Positions 46,943 to 55,925 are shown, counted from the first letter of the stretch. The stretch is 64,000 bases of DNA from Nitrospira sp. (GCA_022226935.1 CP092081.1:1440215-1504214), one strand, 5' to 3'. The notes: generated from the letters alone by a model not told the origin. Numbers and translations: made by a program.

Positions 46943-47260
46943 TTAGCTGGCTTTGGCCGTCACGCGCAATTTAACGCGAGCTTTTTTCTGAAGCGCGCTC
47001 AGGATACTGAAAAAGTTGTCTGTGCTTGGATTCCCACCCGGACCCAACATCCGATGCAGGCTTTTGCTCGGCTTCTTGAGCGTCAGGGCGAGCTCCTCAA
47101 ACCCAATGGTGGCATTAACCAGATCACGGAGGGCCTTGCCCACAGTCGTGTCGCCGGCAAAATAAGCATTCAGCGTCTCCGTAAATAGCGCATCACGAAA
47201 CCGCGGCTCTCGCTCTACGCGCGCCGTTACCGTGTTTCTAAACTCTCGTGTGAGTGCCAT
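46943..47260 (-). CDS. Orphan antitoxin-like DNA-binding protein (HigA-type)
   Basis: About 105 residues from the ATG at 47260 behind AGGGGA. It follows the addiction-module antidote pattern: MALTREFRNTVTARVE, then LRDLVNATIGFEELA, KPSKSLHRMLG and NPSTDNFFSILSALQ, which includes a helix-turn-helix. Such genes normally lie next to a HigB/RelE-type toxin gene. Only 197 bases separate it from nadA upstream, and the downstream neighbour is the metalloprotease, so no toxin gene is present. Confidence 0.7.
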   Translation of the reverse strand: MALTREFRNTVTARVEREPRFRDALFTETLNAYFAGDTTVGKALRDLVNATIGFEELALTLKKPSKSLHRMLGPGGNPSTDNFFSILSALQKKARVKLRVTAKAS

Positions 47261-47457
47261 AGTCCCCTGTTCCCTATTCCGGGGCGGATCAATCACCTGC
47301 CAGGCTCTGCCCTGGTTCCCCTTCGACCCATCCCCCTGCTTCTCCTAGGCTATCTGCTCCGACTCATTTCATTGCGTAGCCGGGAGAGGGTGTCGTAGAA
47401 TTATCAGTGCCGTGTCTGTTCGTGACACAGGGTAAGGACTCAACCGAAAGGCTGCAG

Positions 47458-48561
47458 GTGAAAACGGTCACCACGCTTCCCCGTCCCATTACCGACTATC
47501 AGTCTCTGTCTGCCGAAGAACTCTTCGAACGGACCCGCGCGGCCAAACGGGCGCTCGGCGACCGGGTGATGGTTCTCGGCCATAATTATCAGCGCGATGA
47601 AGTCATTCAACATGCCGATTTTCGCGGCGACTCCCTCATTCTGGCGCAAGTCGCTGAGCAGCGTTCCGATCGTCCCTATGTGGTGTTTTGCGGCGTGCAC
47701 TTCATGGCGGAAACTGCCGACGTCTTGAGCCGTTCTAATCAAACAGTGATTCTGCCGGACATGGCGGCGGGCTGTTCCATGGCCGATATGGCGGCGATTG
47801 AGCAGGTGGAACAGTGTTGGGATGCGCTCGGTCGAGTGGTGCCGGTGGAAGAGACGGTTATGCCGGCGGTCTATGTGAATTCCGCGGCGATCTTAAAAGC
47901 CTTCTGTGGCGAACATGGCGGGCTCACCTGCACGTCGTCGAACGCGCGCAAGGTGATCGAATGGAGCTGGGCGCGGCGTGAGAAAATCCTGTTTTTCCCC
48001 GATGAGCACCTGGGCCGGAACACCGCGAACAAAATGGGCATCCCGCGCGAGCAGATGATCGTCTGGGATCCCTATATGCCGCGCGGCGGCAATTCTGTTG
48101 AAGCCATTCAGCGGGCCAAGCTGATCCTGTGGAAGGGCCATTGCAGCGTCCATCAGATGTTTCAGCCGTCCCACATCGATTACTTCCGCAAGCAGCATCT
48201 CGAGGTGAAGGTGATCGTTCATCCCGAGTGTCATGAAGATGTCGTCAATAAGGCCGACTTGGTCGGTTCGACGGAGTTCATTATCCGCACCATCACGGCG
48301 GCCCCGGCGGGGACCACCTGGGCGGTCGGGACGGAACTCAATCTCGTCAATCGCCTGAAACATGAACAAACCGACAAGAAGATCTTTTTCCTCTCCTCCA
48401 CGGTGTGCCAATGCGCCACGATGTACCGCATCGACGCTCCGCATCTCTGCTGGGCGCTGGAAAATCTCGCCGATGGCCATGTCGTGAACCGGATCGTGGT
48501 TCCGGATGACGAAAAGCAGTGGGCGAAGGTGGCGCTTGACCGCATGATGGCCCTCAGTTAG
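47458..48561 (+). CDS. nadA: Quinolinate synthase NadA
   Basis: Condenses iminoaspartate with dihydroxyacetone phosphate to quinolinate in NAD synthesis. About 367 residues from the GTG at 47458, which has AAAGG six bases upstream. The three [4Fe-4S] Cys are seen in VVFCGVHFM, GLTCTSSNA and TVCQCATM. Family motifs are LGHNYQRDEV near the N-terminus and VHPECHEDVV. A GTG at 47407 would add 17 residues without a ribosome site. No nadB or nadC is in the window. Confidence 0.93.
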   Translation: MKTVTTLPRPITDYQSLSAEELFERTRAAKRALGDRVMVLGHNYQRDEVIQHADFRGDSLILAQVAEQRSDRPYVVFCGVHFMAETADVLSRSNQTVILPDMAAGCSMADMAAIEQVEQCWDALGRVVPVEETVMPAVYVNSAAILKAFCGEHGGLTCTSSNARKVIEWSWARREKILFFPDEHLGRNTANKMGIPREQMIVWDPYMPRGGNSVEAIQRAKLILWKGHCSVHQMFQPSHIDYFRKQHLEVKVIVHPECHEDVVNKADLVGSTEFIIRTITAAPAGTTWAVGTELNLVNRLKHEQTDKKIFFLSSTVCQCATMYRIDAPHLCWALENLADGHVVNRIVVPDDEKQWAKVALDRMMALS

Positions 48562-48730
48562 CAGGCTGTTGAACGCGCCGGCTACGTCGTTCGATCCTCT
48601 CGCCCGGCGCGGCTTTTCTCGTTCAGCCTCCTCGACGTACTGGCAGTACGCCTGCGTCAGCCTCACTTGCGAGAAGTTACGGCGGGCTTCGGTCTCGAAC
48701 GCCTCGCATTTGCCTTTCCTCTCCTCCGAA
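48562..48730. repeat. Dyad-rich intergenic repeat, possibly MITE-like
   Basis: After the nadA stop the gap begins GCAGGCTGTTGAAC. It then holds a perfect dyad CGTACTG-G-CAGTACG within a cytosine-rich tract, GCGTCAGCC and CGAGAAG. The layout looks like a non-coding repeat with inner dyads. I can see only this one copy in the window, so repeat status is inferred from structure. No gene is supported in the gap 48562-48875. Confidence 0.4.
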
Positions 48731-48842
48731 TCATGATGGACGGGCCTAGAGTCGCAACAAACCACTGGTTCCCCTCGTCTCCTTCCGGTATATTCCTTCA
48801 GATCACCTGAGACGAAGCGTGCAACCTCTTGATATGCTGATC

Positions 48843-48867
48843 GCTGACGGCTGTCAGCCGTCAGCGT
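48843..48867. repeat. Perfect 12-base inverted repeat before ileS
   Basis: CGCTGACGGCTG-T-CAGCCGTCAGCG forms a perfect dyad with one central base, ending eight bases before the ileS ATG. In RNA it would fold over the ribosome-binding area. It may be a palindromic (REP-like) repeat or a translational control hairpin. Confidence 0.55.
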
Positions 48868-48875
48868 GAGTACCT

Positions 48876-51695
48876 ATGGACTATAAATCGACCCTCAACT
48901 TGCCGAAGACCGACTTTCCCATGAAGGCAAATCTGCCGCAGCGTGAGCCGGAGATGCTGGCCCGCTGGGCGCAGGAACGGCTGTACGAACGGATTCAGGA
49001 CTCCCGCCGGGGGCGGGAGCAATATGTTCTTCATGACGGGCCGCCCTATGCGAACGGGCGGATTCACATCGGGCACGCCCTCAACAAAATTCTGAAGGAC
49101 ATCATCGTCAAATCGAAGACGATGTCAGGCTATCACGTTCCCTATGTGCCCGGCTGGGATTGCCATGGCCTGCCGATCGAGCATCAAGTCCTGAAGGAAC
49201 TGGGAGACAAGAAACGGGATTTGGATGCGCTCGCGATCCGCAAGCTCTGTAAGGAATATGCGGAAAAGTATGTGGCGATTCAGCGGGAGGAGTTTCAACG
49301 GCTGGGGGTGCTGGGCGAATGGCAGCAGCCCTATCTTACGTTGAACCCGGCCTATGAGGGCACCATCATCCGTGAGTTCGGCCGGTTCGTGGAGCGTGGC
49401 GGCGTCTATAAAGGCTTGAAGCCGGTGTTGTGGTGCACGCAAGACCAGACGGCCTTGGCCGAGGCTGAGGTGGAATACGACGATCATACGTCGCCGTCGG
49501 TCTATGTGAAGTTTCCCTTGGTGAGCCCGCTCTCGGTGTTGAGCAAGAGGTTCGGACCAATTTCGTTCCCTGTGGAAGCAAAACGGGCGTCGGTGCTGAT
49601 CTGGACGACGACGCCGTGGACCTTGCCGGCCAATCAGGCTGTCTGTCTTCACGCCGACATCGACTATGCCTTCCTACTGGTTGGGGACGAATTGCTGGTC
49701 GTGGCCGAGAAACTCGCCGAGTCGGTTGCCAAAGCCTGCAACCTGCCGACGTACACGATCGTTGCGGTGAAAAAAGGCCGTGAGGGGTTTGAGGGCTTGG
49801 AGACGCAACGCCCATTGACCTCGGGGCTTTCCCCATTGCTCCTGGGCGATTTCGTGACGCTGGAACAGGGAACCGGTTGCGTGCATATCGCGCCGGGACA
49901 CGGCATGGAAGACTACCTGCTGGTGCTGGATCACAACGCCAAGGCCAGTGTCGGCGAGCGACTCGAAATTCTGGCCCCCGTGGACAATGGCGGGAAGTTC
50001 ACCGAGGCCGTTTCCGAGTTTGCCGGTCAGCATGTCTTCAAGGCCAATCCGAAAATCGTGGAGCGTCTGAAGGAAAATGGTCGGCTGCTTGGTCACGGCT
50101 CGCTCAATCACTCGTACCCCCATTGCTGGCGATGTAAGCAGCCGGTGATTTTTCGCGCGACCGAGCAATGGTTCGTCTCCATGGAGACGAACGATCTGCG
50201 AAAAGAAGCGTTGGCGGAGATCGAGCGGGTGCGCTGGATTCCGGCCTATGGCCGCGACCGGATCAATGGCATGATCGAGAACCGCCCCGATTGGTGCCTC
50301 TCGCGCCAACGGGTCTGGGGCACGCCGATTCCCGGCTTTACCTGCGTGACGTGCGGCAAGGTGTTGGCCAATCCCCGGGTGATCGATCATGTGGCGGATC
50401 TGATCGGGCAACATGGCACCGACTACTGGTTTGCCAACCAGGCTGGCGCGTTGTTGCCTGCCGGCACTCAATGTGAAGGTTGTGGTGGAACGGATTTCGA
50501 GAAGGAACGCGACATTCTGGACGTCTGGTTCGAGTCTGGCGTGAGTTACGCGGCCGTCCTCAAGCCACGCCAATGGTATCCGGCGGATCTCTACTTGGAA
50601 GGGTCGGACCAGCACCGCGGCTGGTTCCATAGCGCCCTGTTGTCCGGTGTGATCACCGATCATCGCGCGCCGTACAAGGCCGTGTTGACGCATGGTTTCG
50701 TACTGGATGGGGCCGGGCGAAAGATGTCGAAGTCGGCGGGAAATGTCGTGGCACCGCAGGACGTCATCAAGCAATCGGGCGCGGAAATCCTTCGTCTCTG
50801 GGTATCGGCTCAGGACTATCGCGAAGATCTTCGGATCTCCCAGGAGATCCTGAATCACCTGATCGAAGCCTATCGAAAGATTCGCAATACCTGCCGCTTT
50901 CTGCTGAGCAATCTGTACGACTTCGATCCGGCGCAGCATCGTGTGCCGTTCGAGCAGTTGCCTGAGTTAGACCGCTGGGCCTTGATGCGTCTTGGCGACC
51001 TGATTCCGCGCGTGCGCAAGGGGTATGACGAATTTGAATTCCATACCATCTTTCACGCGTTGAACAATTTTTGTTCCGTCGATTTGAGCGCGGTCTATCT
51101 CGATATTTTGAAAGACCGGTTGTATACCTTCCGGAAGGATTCTCCGCTCCGGCGTGGCTCGCAGACGGTGCTGTTCGAGATCGTGGTGGCGCTGACCAAA
51201 CTGATGGCACCCGTGCTGAGTTTCACCGCCGAGGAAATCTGGAAGACCTTGCCCGAGTCCGTGCGGGCAGACGCGAAGGCGGAGAGTGTGCACATCGCTA
51301 TGTTCCCAGAGGTCGATCCGCGCTGGGCCGATGCGAAGTTGGCGGAGCGGTGGGAGCAACTGTTGGAAGTGAGAGTGGCGGTTCAGGCTGCGCTGGAAGT
51401 GAAGCGTCGCGACAAGGTAATCGGCGCACCGTTGGAAGCCAAGGTCGTCATCGAGGCGAATTCGGAATGGTATGAGTTTCTGAAACGGTACGAACAGGAG
51501 CTCTCGTCTTTCTTCATCGTGTCAGATGTGGTTCTCACTCGGGCCCATCATCTCTCCGAGTCGTCCGGGTTTGCCATTACGGTGGACAAGGCGACGGGAG
51601 CCAAATGCGAACGCTGCTGGAATTACCGATCCGCTGTGGGCACCTCTGTCGACCACCCCACACTGTGCGATCGCTGTATCGAGGCCGTCCGTTGA
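48876..51695 (+). CDS. ileS: Isoleucyl-tRNA synthetase
   Basis: A 939-residue class I synthetase. It has HIGH in GRIHIGHALNK, KMSKS in GRKMSKSAGN, an editing (CP1) domain in between (WTTTPWTLPANQAV, HIAPGHGMEDY), and the bacterial C-terminal zinc finger (KCERCWNYRS, LCDRC). The C-terminal finger and length fit the standard bacterial type. Its stop overlaps the lspA start by three bases, the usual ileS-lspA order. I found no T-box leader. A hairpin lies directly upstream. Confidence 0.96.
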   Translation: MDYKSTLNLPKTDFPMKANLPQREPEMLARWAQERLYERIQDSRRGREQYVLHDGPPYANGRIHIGHALNKILKDIIVKSKTMSGYHVPYVPGWDCHGLPIEHQVLKELGDKKRDLDALAIRKLCKEYAEKYVAIQREEFQRLGVLGEWQQPYLTLNPAYEGTIIREFGRFVERGGVYKGLKPVLWCTQDQTALAEAEVEYDDHTSPSVYVKFPLVSPLSVLSKRFGPISFPVEAKRASVLIWTTTPWTLPANQAVCLHADIDYAFLLVGDELLVVAEKLAESVAKACNLPTYTIVAVKKGREGFEGLETQRPLTSGLSPLLLGDFVTLEQGTGCVHIAPGHGMEDYLLVLDHNAKASVGERLEILAPVDNGGKFTEAVSEFAGQHVFKANPKIVERLKENGRLLGHGSLNHSYPHCWRCKQPVIFRATEQWFVSMETNDLRKEALAEIERVRWIPAYGRDRINGMIENRPDWCLSRQRVWGTPIPGFTCVTCGKVLANPRVIDHVADLIGQHGTDYWFANQAGALLPAGTQCEGCGGTDFEKERDILDVWFESGVSYAAVLKPRQWYPADLYLEGSDQHRGWFHSALLSGVITDHRAPYKAVLTHGFVLDGAGRKMSKSAGNVVAPQDVIKQSGAEILRLWVSAQDYREDLRISQEILNHLIEAYRKIRNTCRFLLSNLYDFDPAQHRVPFEQLPELDRWALMRLGDLIPRVRKGYDEFEFHTIFHALNNFCSVDLSAVYLDILKDRLYTFRKDSPLRRGSQTVLFEIVVALTKLMAPVLSFTAEEIWKTLPESVRADAKAESVHIAMFPEVDPRWADAKLAERWEQLLEVRVAVQAALEVKRRDKVIGAPLEAKVVIEANSEWYEFLKRYEQELSSFFIVSDVVLTRAHHLSESSGFAITVDKATGAKCERCWNYRSAVGTSVDHPTLCDRCIEAVR

Positions 51696-52213
51696 GCCAG
51701 TCCATCCGTTATCTGCTGCTCGGGTTGCTGAGCCTGGCGATCGTCGTGCTGGACCAAGTCACGAAGATCTCTGTCATGGAGACCATGCGGCTCCATGAGT
51801 CCATTCCCGTGATCGCCAATGTGTTCAGCATCACCTACATTCGCAATCCGGGTGCCGCCTTCGGCTTCCTCTCGTCCAGTAGCAGCTCGTTCAGGTTTGT
51901 GTTCTTCGGCCTGACATCGATCTTTGCCGTGGGCTTGCTGGGCATGATCATGGTGCGCATGCCGAAAGAGGACTGGATGGGGCGGCTCAGCGTCGCGGGG
52001 ATTCTCGGCGGGGCGATCGGAAACTTATTAGACCGGTTGCGGTATGGGGAAGTGATCGATTTCCTCGATTTTTACATCAACGGGTATCACTGGCCGGCGT
52101 TTAACGTGGCTGATTCCGCGATTACCGTCGGTGTCGTGTTGTTGATTCTTCACTTCGCCACCGAGAAGGAACCGGAGGACCACCCGATCGTTTCCGAGCA
52201 GCCGCCCTCGTGA
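51692..52213 (+). CDS. lspA: Lipoprotein signal peptidase II
   Basis: Cleaves lipoprotein signal peptides in the inner membrane. 173 residues from a TTG at 51692 that overlaps the ileS stop codon (TTGA), with GAGG six bases upstream; the frame upstream of this is ileS shadow. Four membrane helices are seen, and both active-site regions are present: GAIGNLLDRL with the first Asp and FNVADSAITVG with the second. Several lipoproteins in the window would be its substrates. Confidence 0.95.
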   Translation: MSQSIRYLLLGLLSLAIVVLDQVTKISVMETMRLHESIPVIANVFSITYIRNPGAAFGFLSSSSSSFRFVFFGLTSIFAVGLLGMIMVRMPKEDWMGRLSVAGILGGAIGNLLDRLRYGEVIDFLDFYINGYHWPAFNVADSAITVGVVLLILHFATEKEPEDHPIVSEQPPS

Positions 52214-52231
52214 CCCGCTGTTTCCAGGCCA

Positions 52232-52498
52232 TCACACCGGCAGGGTGATGATGAATCCCCCTTGCTCCCGGAACTGCCGCTGCTGCTCGACGGAAAACAT
52301 CACGAGCGGTTCGCTATGGCAGAACTGGCATTCTTTGAGCGTAATCACGGCTTGAGGTTCGCCGATTCCCACCAGATACTGCTTCGCCAGCGCCAGCGCT
52401 TTTTCCTGGCTGGTCGTCATCACATCGAAGTGCAGTTTGCCGTTCTTCCCTTTGACCCACGTATCGTACACGTGGACGCTGTCCATGTTACTTGCCAT
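52232..52498 (-). CDS. DUF2024 family protein
   Basis: An 88-residue protein matching DUF2024: VHVYDTWVKGKNGKLHFDVMT at the start (given here to its key residues HVYDTWV), then ALALAKQYLVGIGE and ECQFCHSEP, with a closing GFIITLPV. The fold is a small alpha/beta unit of unknown role. It is convergent with lspA, 18 bases apart. Confidence 0.8.
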   Translation of the reverse strand: MASNMDSVHVYDTWVKGKNGKLHFDVMTTSQEKALALAKQYLVGIGEPQAVITLKECQFCHSEPLVMFSVEQQRQFREQGGFIITLPV

Positions 52499-52527
52499 GA
52501 CGATTCGACTCCTAGTTGTGGATTGAT

Positions 52528-53403
52528 TTATCGGACCACGACCAACACGATGACGCCCAGCACCATGCGGTAGTAGGCGAACACGCTGAGGCTGTGGCGT
52601 TGCACGAAGGTGAGAAAGGCGGCGATCACGGCCCAGGCCACTCCAAACGACACTACCAGGCCGATTCCGAGCGCCACATAGTCATCCTGCGAAAATGAGG
52701 CCTGCGATTTGAGCATCTGATAGATCGTGGCGATGATCATGGTCGGGAGGGCCAGGAAGAAGGAATATTCGGTGGCCACGCGACGGTCGAGGCCGGCCAG
52801 CAGACCTCCGACAATGGTCGAGCCTGAGCGGGACATGCCTGGAATCAAGGAGGCGCATTGGGCCAAGCCCACCAGCAGGGCCGATCGTGGCGTCACCTGC
52901 AGCAGCTCTTTCACCCGCACGCGGCTCTGCATCCGTTCGACCACCAGGATGATGATGCCTCCCACAATCAATGAGATGGCGACGGTGGTCGGTGAGAAGA
53001 GGTAGGCCTTGATCGATTTGTGAGCGAGGAATCCCACCAGCGCGGCCGGCAGGAAGGCCAGGCCCAATCCAATCACGAACCACAGATTGGGTTGAGCATT
53101 GATCGATTCCTGAATGGTCGTGGACCAGGATCTGTTGCCCCGGCTCGCGATCAACGAGCGGAACTCCTGTTGCTCGCGTAGCGCATGCGAGGCCAACGAC
53201 GCAAGCTTGGCGCGCTCGTAAGCGATGATGGCGAGAATCGAGCCCAACTGAATGGAAATTTCTACGTTGGAGGCGATATCACCCGTAAATCCGAGGGCGT
53301 GCCCGACGAGAATGAGATGGCCTGTCGAGGAGACGGGAAGAAACTCCGTCAGACCTTCAATGATGCCGAGAATGACGGCGAGCTCCGGGCCCCAGTTCAT
53401 CAT
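52528..53403 (-). CDS. uppP: Undecaprenyl-diphosphatase UppP (BacA)
   Basis: Recycles the C55 lipid carrier by removing a phosphate from undecaprenyl pyrophosphate. A 291-residue protein with about eight membrane helices, an N-terminal GLTEFLPVSSTGHLIL active-site motif and a second PGMSRSGSTIVGGL motif. Loss of recycling would hamper cell-wall and O-antigen synthesis, and the window also has a glycan cluster that depends on this carrier. It is transcribed alone. Confidence 0.94.
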   Translation of the reverse strand: MMNWGPELAVILGIIEGLTEFLPVSSTGHLILVGHALGFTGDIASNVEISIQLGSILAIIAYERAKLASLASHALREQQEFRSLIASRGNRSWSTTIQESINAQPNLWFVIGLGLAFLPAALVGFLAHKSIKAYLFSPTTVAISLIVGGIIILVVERMQSRVRVKELLQVTPRSALLVGLAQCASLIPGMSRSGSTIVGGLLAGLDRRVATEYSFFLALPTMIIATIYQMLKSQASFSQDDYVALGIGLVVSFGVAWAVIAAFLTFVQRHSLSVFAYYRMVLGVIVLVVVR

Positions 53404-53574
53404 AGTGTGTGCGAGATGGTGTGTGGGATGCTGCGGTTGGTTGCGTGGTTGTCTCGAACAGTCTTCGCATAATCCCAGACTGGTCCCCGGCAGTCAAGCG
53501 CTGTTGAATTTTACGGCGACCTCTTTCTTGAGGTGGCGCTCTACACCGCGGAGACCGCGCAATCGGCAAACTTG

Positions 53575-53603
53575 TTGACAAAGTTGAAGTGATGGCATAC
53601 ACA
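53575..53603 (+). promoter_or_regulatory. Possible sigma-70 promoter
   Basis: TTGACA (53575-53580), a 17-base spacer and a weak -10 TACACA (53598-53603), about 50 bases before the coiled-coil lipoprotein gene. The -35 is perfect but the -10 matches at only three positions. Confidence 0.4.
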
Positions 53604-53653
53604 CAACAAGAGAGAAGAAGTCCGATCGGTCCAGATCGAACAGGGAGGGTCGC

Positions 53654-54379
53654 ATGAGGCATGTGTGGATGGCTGGGCTTGCGCTCATGAGCGCGATGGC
53701 CGTCAGCGGGTGCGTGAGTGACAAGAAATACCATGAGGCGCTTGCCGATGCCGATGCCACCAGGGGTGAACTGGAGCGCGCGCGAGCGCAGAAAAATGCC
53801 CTGGAGCAACAGGTCAAGACCTTGAAGGATCTGAACGCGAAGTTCGGATCGGAAAGCCAGATTGCCCGCGATGAGCTGCAGCGGATCCAGCACGGGCGGG
53901 ATAAAGAGCGCGATACCATCGAAGTCCGGACCAAGGAACTGGAAGACAAGGTCAAGCAGTTGAGCGCGCAAAACCGAAGCGTCAAGCAGGAGTATGAGGA
54001 AGCCCGCCGGCACAATGAACAATTGAAGTCATTGGTCGCGCGGTATCAGAAGGAGATGAAGGAACGGTCGCGATCCCTGTCATCCGGGATGGACTCTCCG
54101 GCCGTGACCGCGCCGCTTGGAGGCGCCGCCGGTTCTTCTTCCCCGAAGGCCGTACCTGCGCCGTCTCCCTTCGACGCGCCGGCACCGGCCGCGCCGCTGC
54201 TCAATATCAACAAGGCGCCATCGGCGGATCTCGTGCTCACGCTCGGTATTACGCAGGACGTGGCGGACCGCATCGTGAGCAACCGTCCCTATCGAGTCAA
54301 GGGCGAACTCGTCGCGAAGAACGTGGTGACCAAGGACGTGTTCGACGACATCAAGGATCGCATTACCGTCAGCCCCTAA
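53654..54379 (+). CDS. Coiled-coil lipoprotein with C-terminal helix-hairpin-helix
   Basis: A 241-residue protein with a signal peptide and lipobox AVSGC (Cys20). Residues about 25-145 are a long charged coiled coil (heptad-rich, KKYHEALADADATRGELERA region). A Pro/Ala/Ser-rich linker (about 150-180) follows, and the last 60 residues resemble a ComEA-type helix-hairpin-helix (LLNINKAPSADLVLTLG, then VADRIVSNRPY). That domain would be expected to bind DNA, which is odd on a lipoprotein. A good terminator follows. Confidence 0.75.
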   Translation: MRHVWMAGLALMSAMAVSGCVSDKKYHEALADADATRGELERARAQKNALEQQVKTLKDLNAKFGSESQIARDELQRIQHGRDKERDTIEVRTKELEDKVKQLSAQNRSVKQEYEEARRHNEQLKSLVARYQKEMKERSRSLSSGMDSPAVTAPLGGAAGSSSPKAVPAPSPFDAPAPAAPLLNINKAPSADLVLTLGITQDVADRIVSNRPYRVKGELVAKNVVTKDVFDDIKDRITVSP

Positions 54380-54419
54380 TCGTCTATGCAGGTCCGCCGC
54401 TGGTGGACACTGCGACATG

Positions 54420-54459
54420 AACGGCCGTTTGCCATCCCGGCAAACGGCCGTTTTCTTTT
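54420..54459 (+). terminator. Intrinsic terminator
   Basis: A perfect stem AACGGCCGTTTGCC with GGCAAACGGCCGTT, loop ATCCC, followed by TTTTCTTTT. It lies 40 bases after the coiled-coil lipoprotein stop and ends that unit. Confidence 0.92.
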
Positions 54460-54499
54460 GCGCCGCCGCGCCCCACGAGGCTCAACCGCAGACCTCTGC

Positions 54500-54530
54500 C
54501 TGACATCGTCAAATTGTTTTCTGCTAGAAT
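54500..54530 (+). promoter_or_regulatory. Sigma-70 promoter with extended -10
   Basis: TGC-TAGAAT (-10 at 54525-54530, with the extended TG) and a -35-like CTGACA (54500-54505) 19 bases upstream. Transcription would begin near 54537. This makes the ATG at 54529 unusable and supports the start at 54565 for the downstream gene. Confidence 0.5.
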
Positions 54531-54564
54531 GCCGGCAGTACTTGGCGAAGAGGAACGCCTGCTC

Positions 54565-55848
54565 ATGCGCCGTGTCAGTATCATTGTCGGTGTGCTTGCG
54601 CTCGGCCTGGCCATCGCCGGGTACGTGTTTTTCAACGGTGAGCGGAAAGTTCCCGTCCGCTACCGCACGGTTCCGGTCGAGCGTGGAACCGTCGTTTCTC
54701 TGGTCACTGCCACTGGTACGATCAATCCCATTACAACGGTCCAGGTCGGAAGCCAGGTCTCGGGCATGATCGAAAGTCTGCACGCCGATTTCAACTCCAA
54801 GGTGAAGGCGAATCAAGTCGTCGCGCGCATCGATCCCTTTCCCTATCAGGCGAGGCGCGATCAGGCCGTCGCCAGTCTCGCCAATGCCAAGGCCGCATTT
54901 GAAAAAGCGCGGATCGATCTGGCTCAGCGGCGGCGCGAACTGGATCGAGCCAAGTCGCTCATTGGCCAACAGTTTATTTCGCAGAATGAAGTCGATGTGG
55001 CGTTGACGGCTTCTGAGGGAGCCGTCGCGCAATTGAAGGTGACCGAAGCCGCCGTCAAGCAGGCCGAAGCCCTGGTACAAGCTGCCGAGCTGGATCTGAA
55101 ATATACGGTGATCCGTTCGCCGGTCGACGGGGTGGTGATTTCTCGCCTCGTTGAGGTCGGCCAGCGCATTTCCGCCAGCTTCTCTATCCCGACCCTGTTT
55201 CTGATCGCAGAAGATGTGACCAAAATGCAGGTCGATACCAATGTGAGCGAAGCCGACATCGGCGGCATCGTCGACGGCAAAGCCGCGTCATTTACCGTGG
55301 ATGCGTATCCCGGAGACGCCTTTCAAGGGCGGGTCCGCCAGGTTCGCAATGCGCCCATCAATATTCAGAACGTCGTGACCTATGATGTCGTGGTGGAATT
55401 CGAGAATCCGGAGTTTCGCCTGAAACCTGGTATGACGGCGAATGTTTCCATCATCGTCAACAAGCGGGACAATGTGCTGAAGGTCCCGAATGCGGCCCTG
55501 CGCTTCGTTCCTCCCAAGGCGATTCGAGACGAGCGGGGAGAAGCCGAGCCGAAGAGCAATGGCGACGGCAGGGGCAAGAGGCTTGCGGCCGGAACGGCTC
55601 CTGCCGATATGCCGAACCGGCAATGGGGTGTGTGGACATTGGATGCGACGGGAGAATTGGCGCGCGTGTCTGTCGAGATGGGCATCTCGGACCGGTCGTA
55701 CGTCGAAATTGCTGCTGCGGATCTCCAGGAGGGGGATCAGGTCGTGACTGGGATTGAGTCTCCGCGCGGCGAGCGTAAGGGCGGAGAACTTCCGCCGGGC
55801 TTCGGCGGCGGCCAACAGCGTAGCGGGCGGCGGGATCGCGGGCTATAG
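54565..55848 (+). CDS. Membrane-fusion (periplasmic adaptor) protein, MacA-like
   Basis: About 427 residues from the ATG at 54565. One N-terminal membrane anchor (VSIIVGVLALGLAIAGYVFF) precedes a biotinyl-lipoyl domain (TATGTINPITTVQVGSQVSG), a long helical hairpin (about 95-190), the second lipoyl half (KYTVIRSPVDGVVISRLVEVG) and beta-barrel and membrane-proximal domains (LKPGMTANVSIIV). It links an inner-membrane ABC exporter to an outer-membrane channel. The cognate ATPase and FtsX-type permease are encoded downstream, beyond a 98-base repeat-containing gap. Confidence 0.88.
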   Translation: MRRVSIIVGVLALGLAIAGYVFFNGERKVPVRYRTVPVERGTVVSLVTATGTINPITTVQVGSQVSGMIESLHADFNSKVKANQVVARIDPFPYQARRDQAVASLANAKAAFEKARIDLAQRRRELDRAKSLIGQQFISQNEVDVALTASEGAVAQLKVTEAAVKQAEALVQAAELDLKYTVIRSPVDGVVISRLVEVGQRISASFSIPTLFLIAEDVTKMQVDTNVSEADIGGIVDGKAASFTVDAYPGDAFQGRVRQVRNAPINIQNVVTYDVVVEFENPEFRLKPGMTANVSIIVNKRDNVLKVPNAALRFVPPKAIRDERGEAEPKSNGDGRGKRLAAGTAPADMPNRQWGVWTLDATGELARVSVEMGISDRSYVEIAAADLQEGDQVVTGIESPRGERKGGELPPGFGGGQQRSGRRDRGL

Positions 55849-55857
55849 TGGAATGGT

Positions 55858-55925
55858 CAATGTTCAATTTTCGGTGCTCAATACTGAACCATCGATTGAA
55901 CATTGGTCATCGAGCATTGAACATG
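55858..55925. repeat. ATTGAACATTG-type short repeats
   Basis: CAATGTTCAAT (55858-55868) is inverted to ATTGAACATTG (55895-55905), a perfect 11-base dyad. A further ATTGAACATG lies at 55916-55925. The sequence resembles the repeats around the four-helix-bundle gene at 39770-39800 and 40185-40215. It fills the gap between two genes of one export operon. Confidence 0.6.

Noticed and set aside
47400..47440. GTGTC...GACACAG dyad before nadA as a third activator site of the sigma-54 system
   Set aside because: The TGACACAG half-site is present, but no TGGCAC-N5-TTG promoter lies downstream of it.
48562..48875. T-box leader for ileS
   Set aside because: The conserved T-box sequence (AGGGTGGNACCGCG) and a following terminator are absent; only repeats and a hairpin are seen.
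49674..50939. A 421-residue open frame opposite ileS
   Set aside because: It is antisense to the catalytic core of ileS. High GC content favours such long frames.
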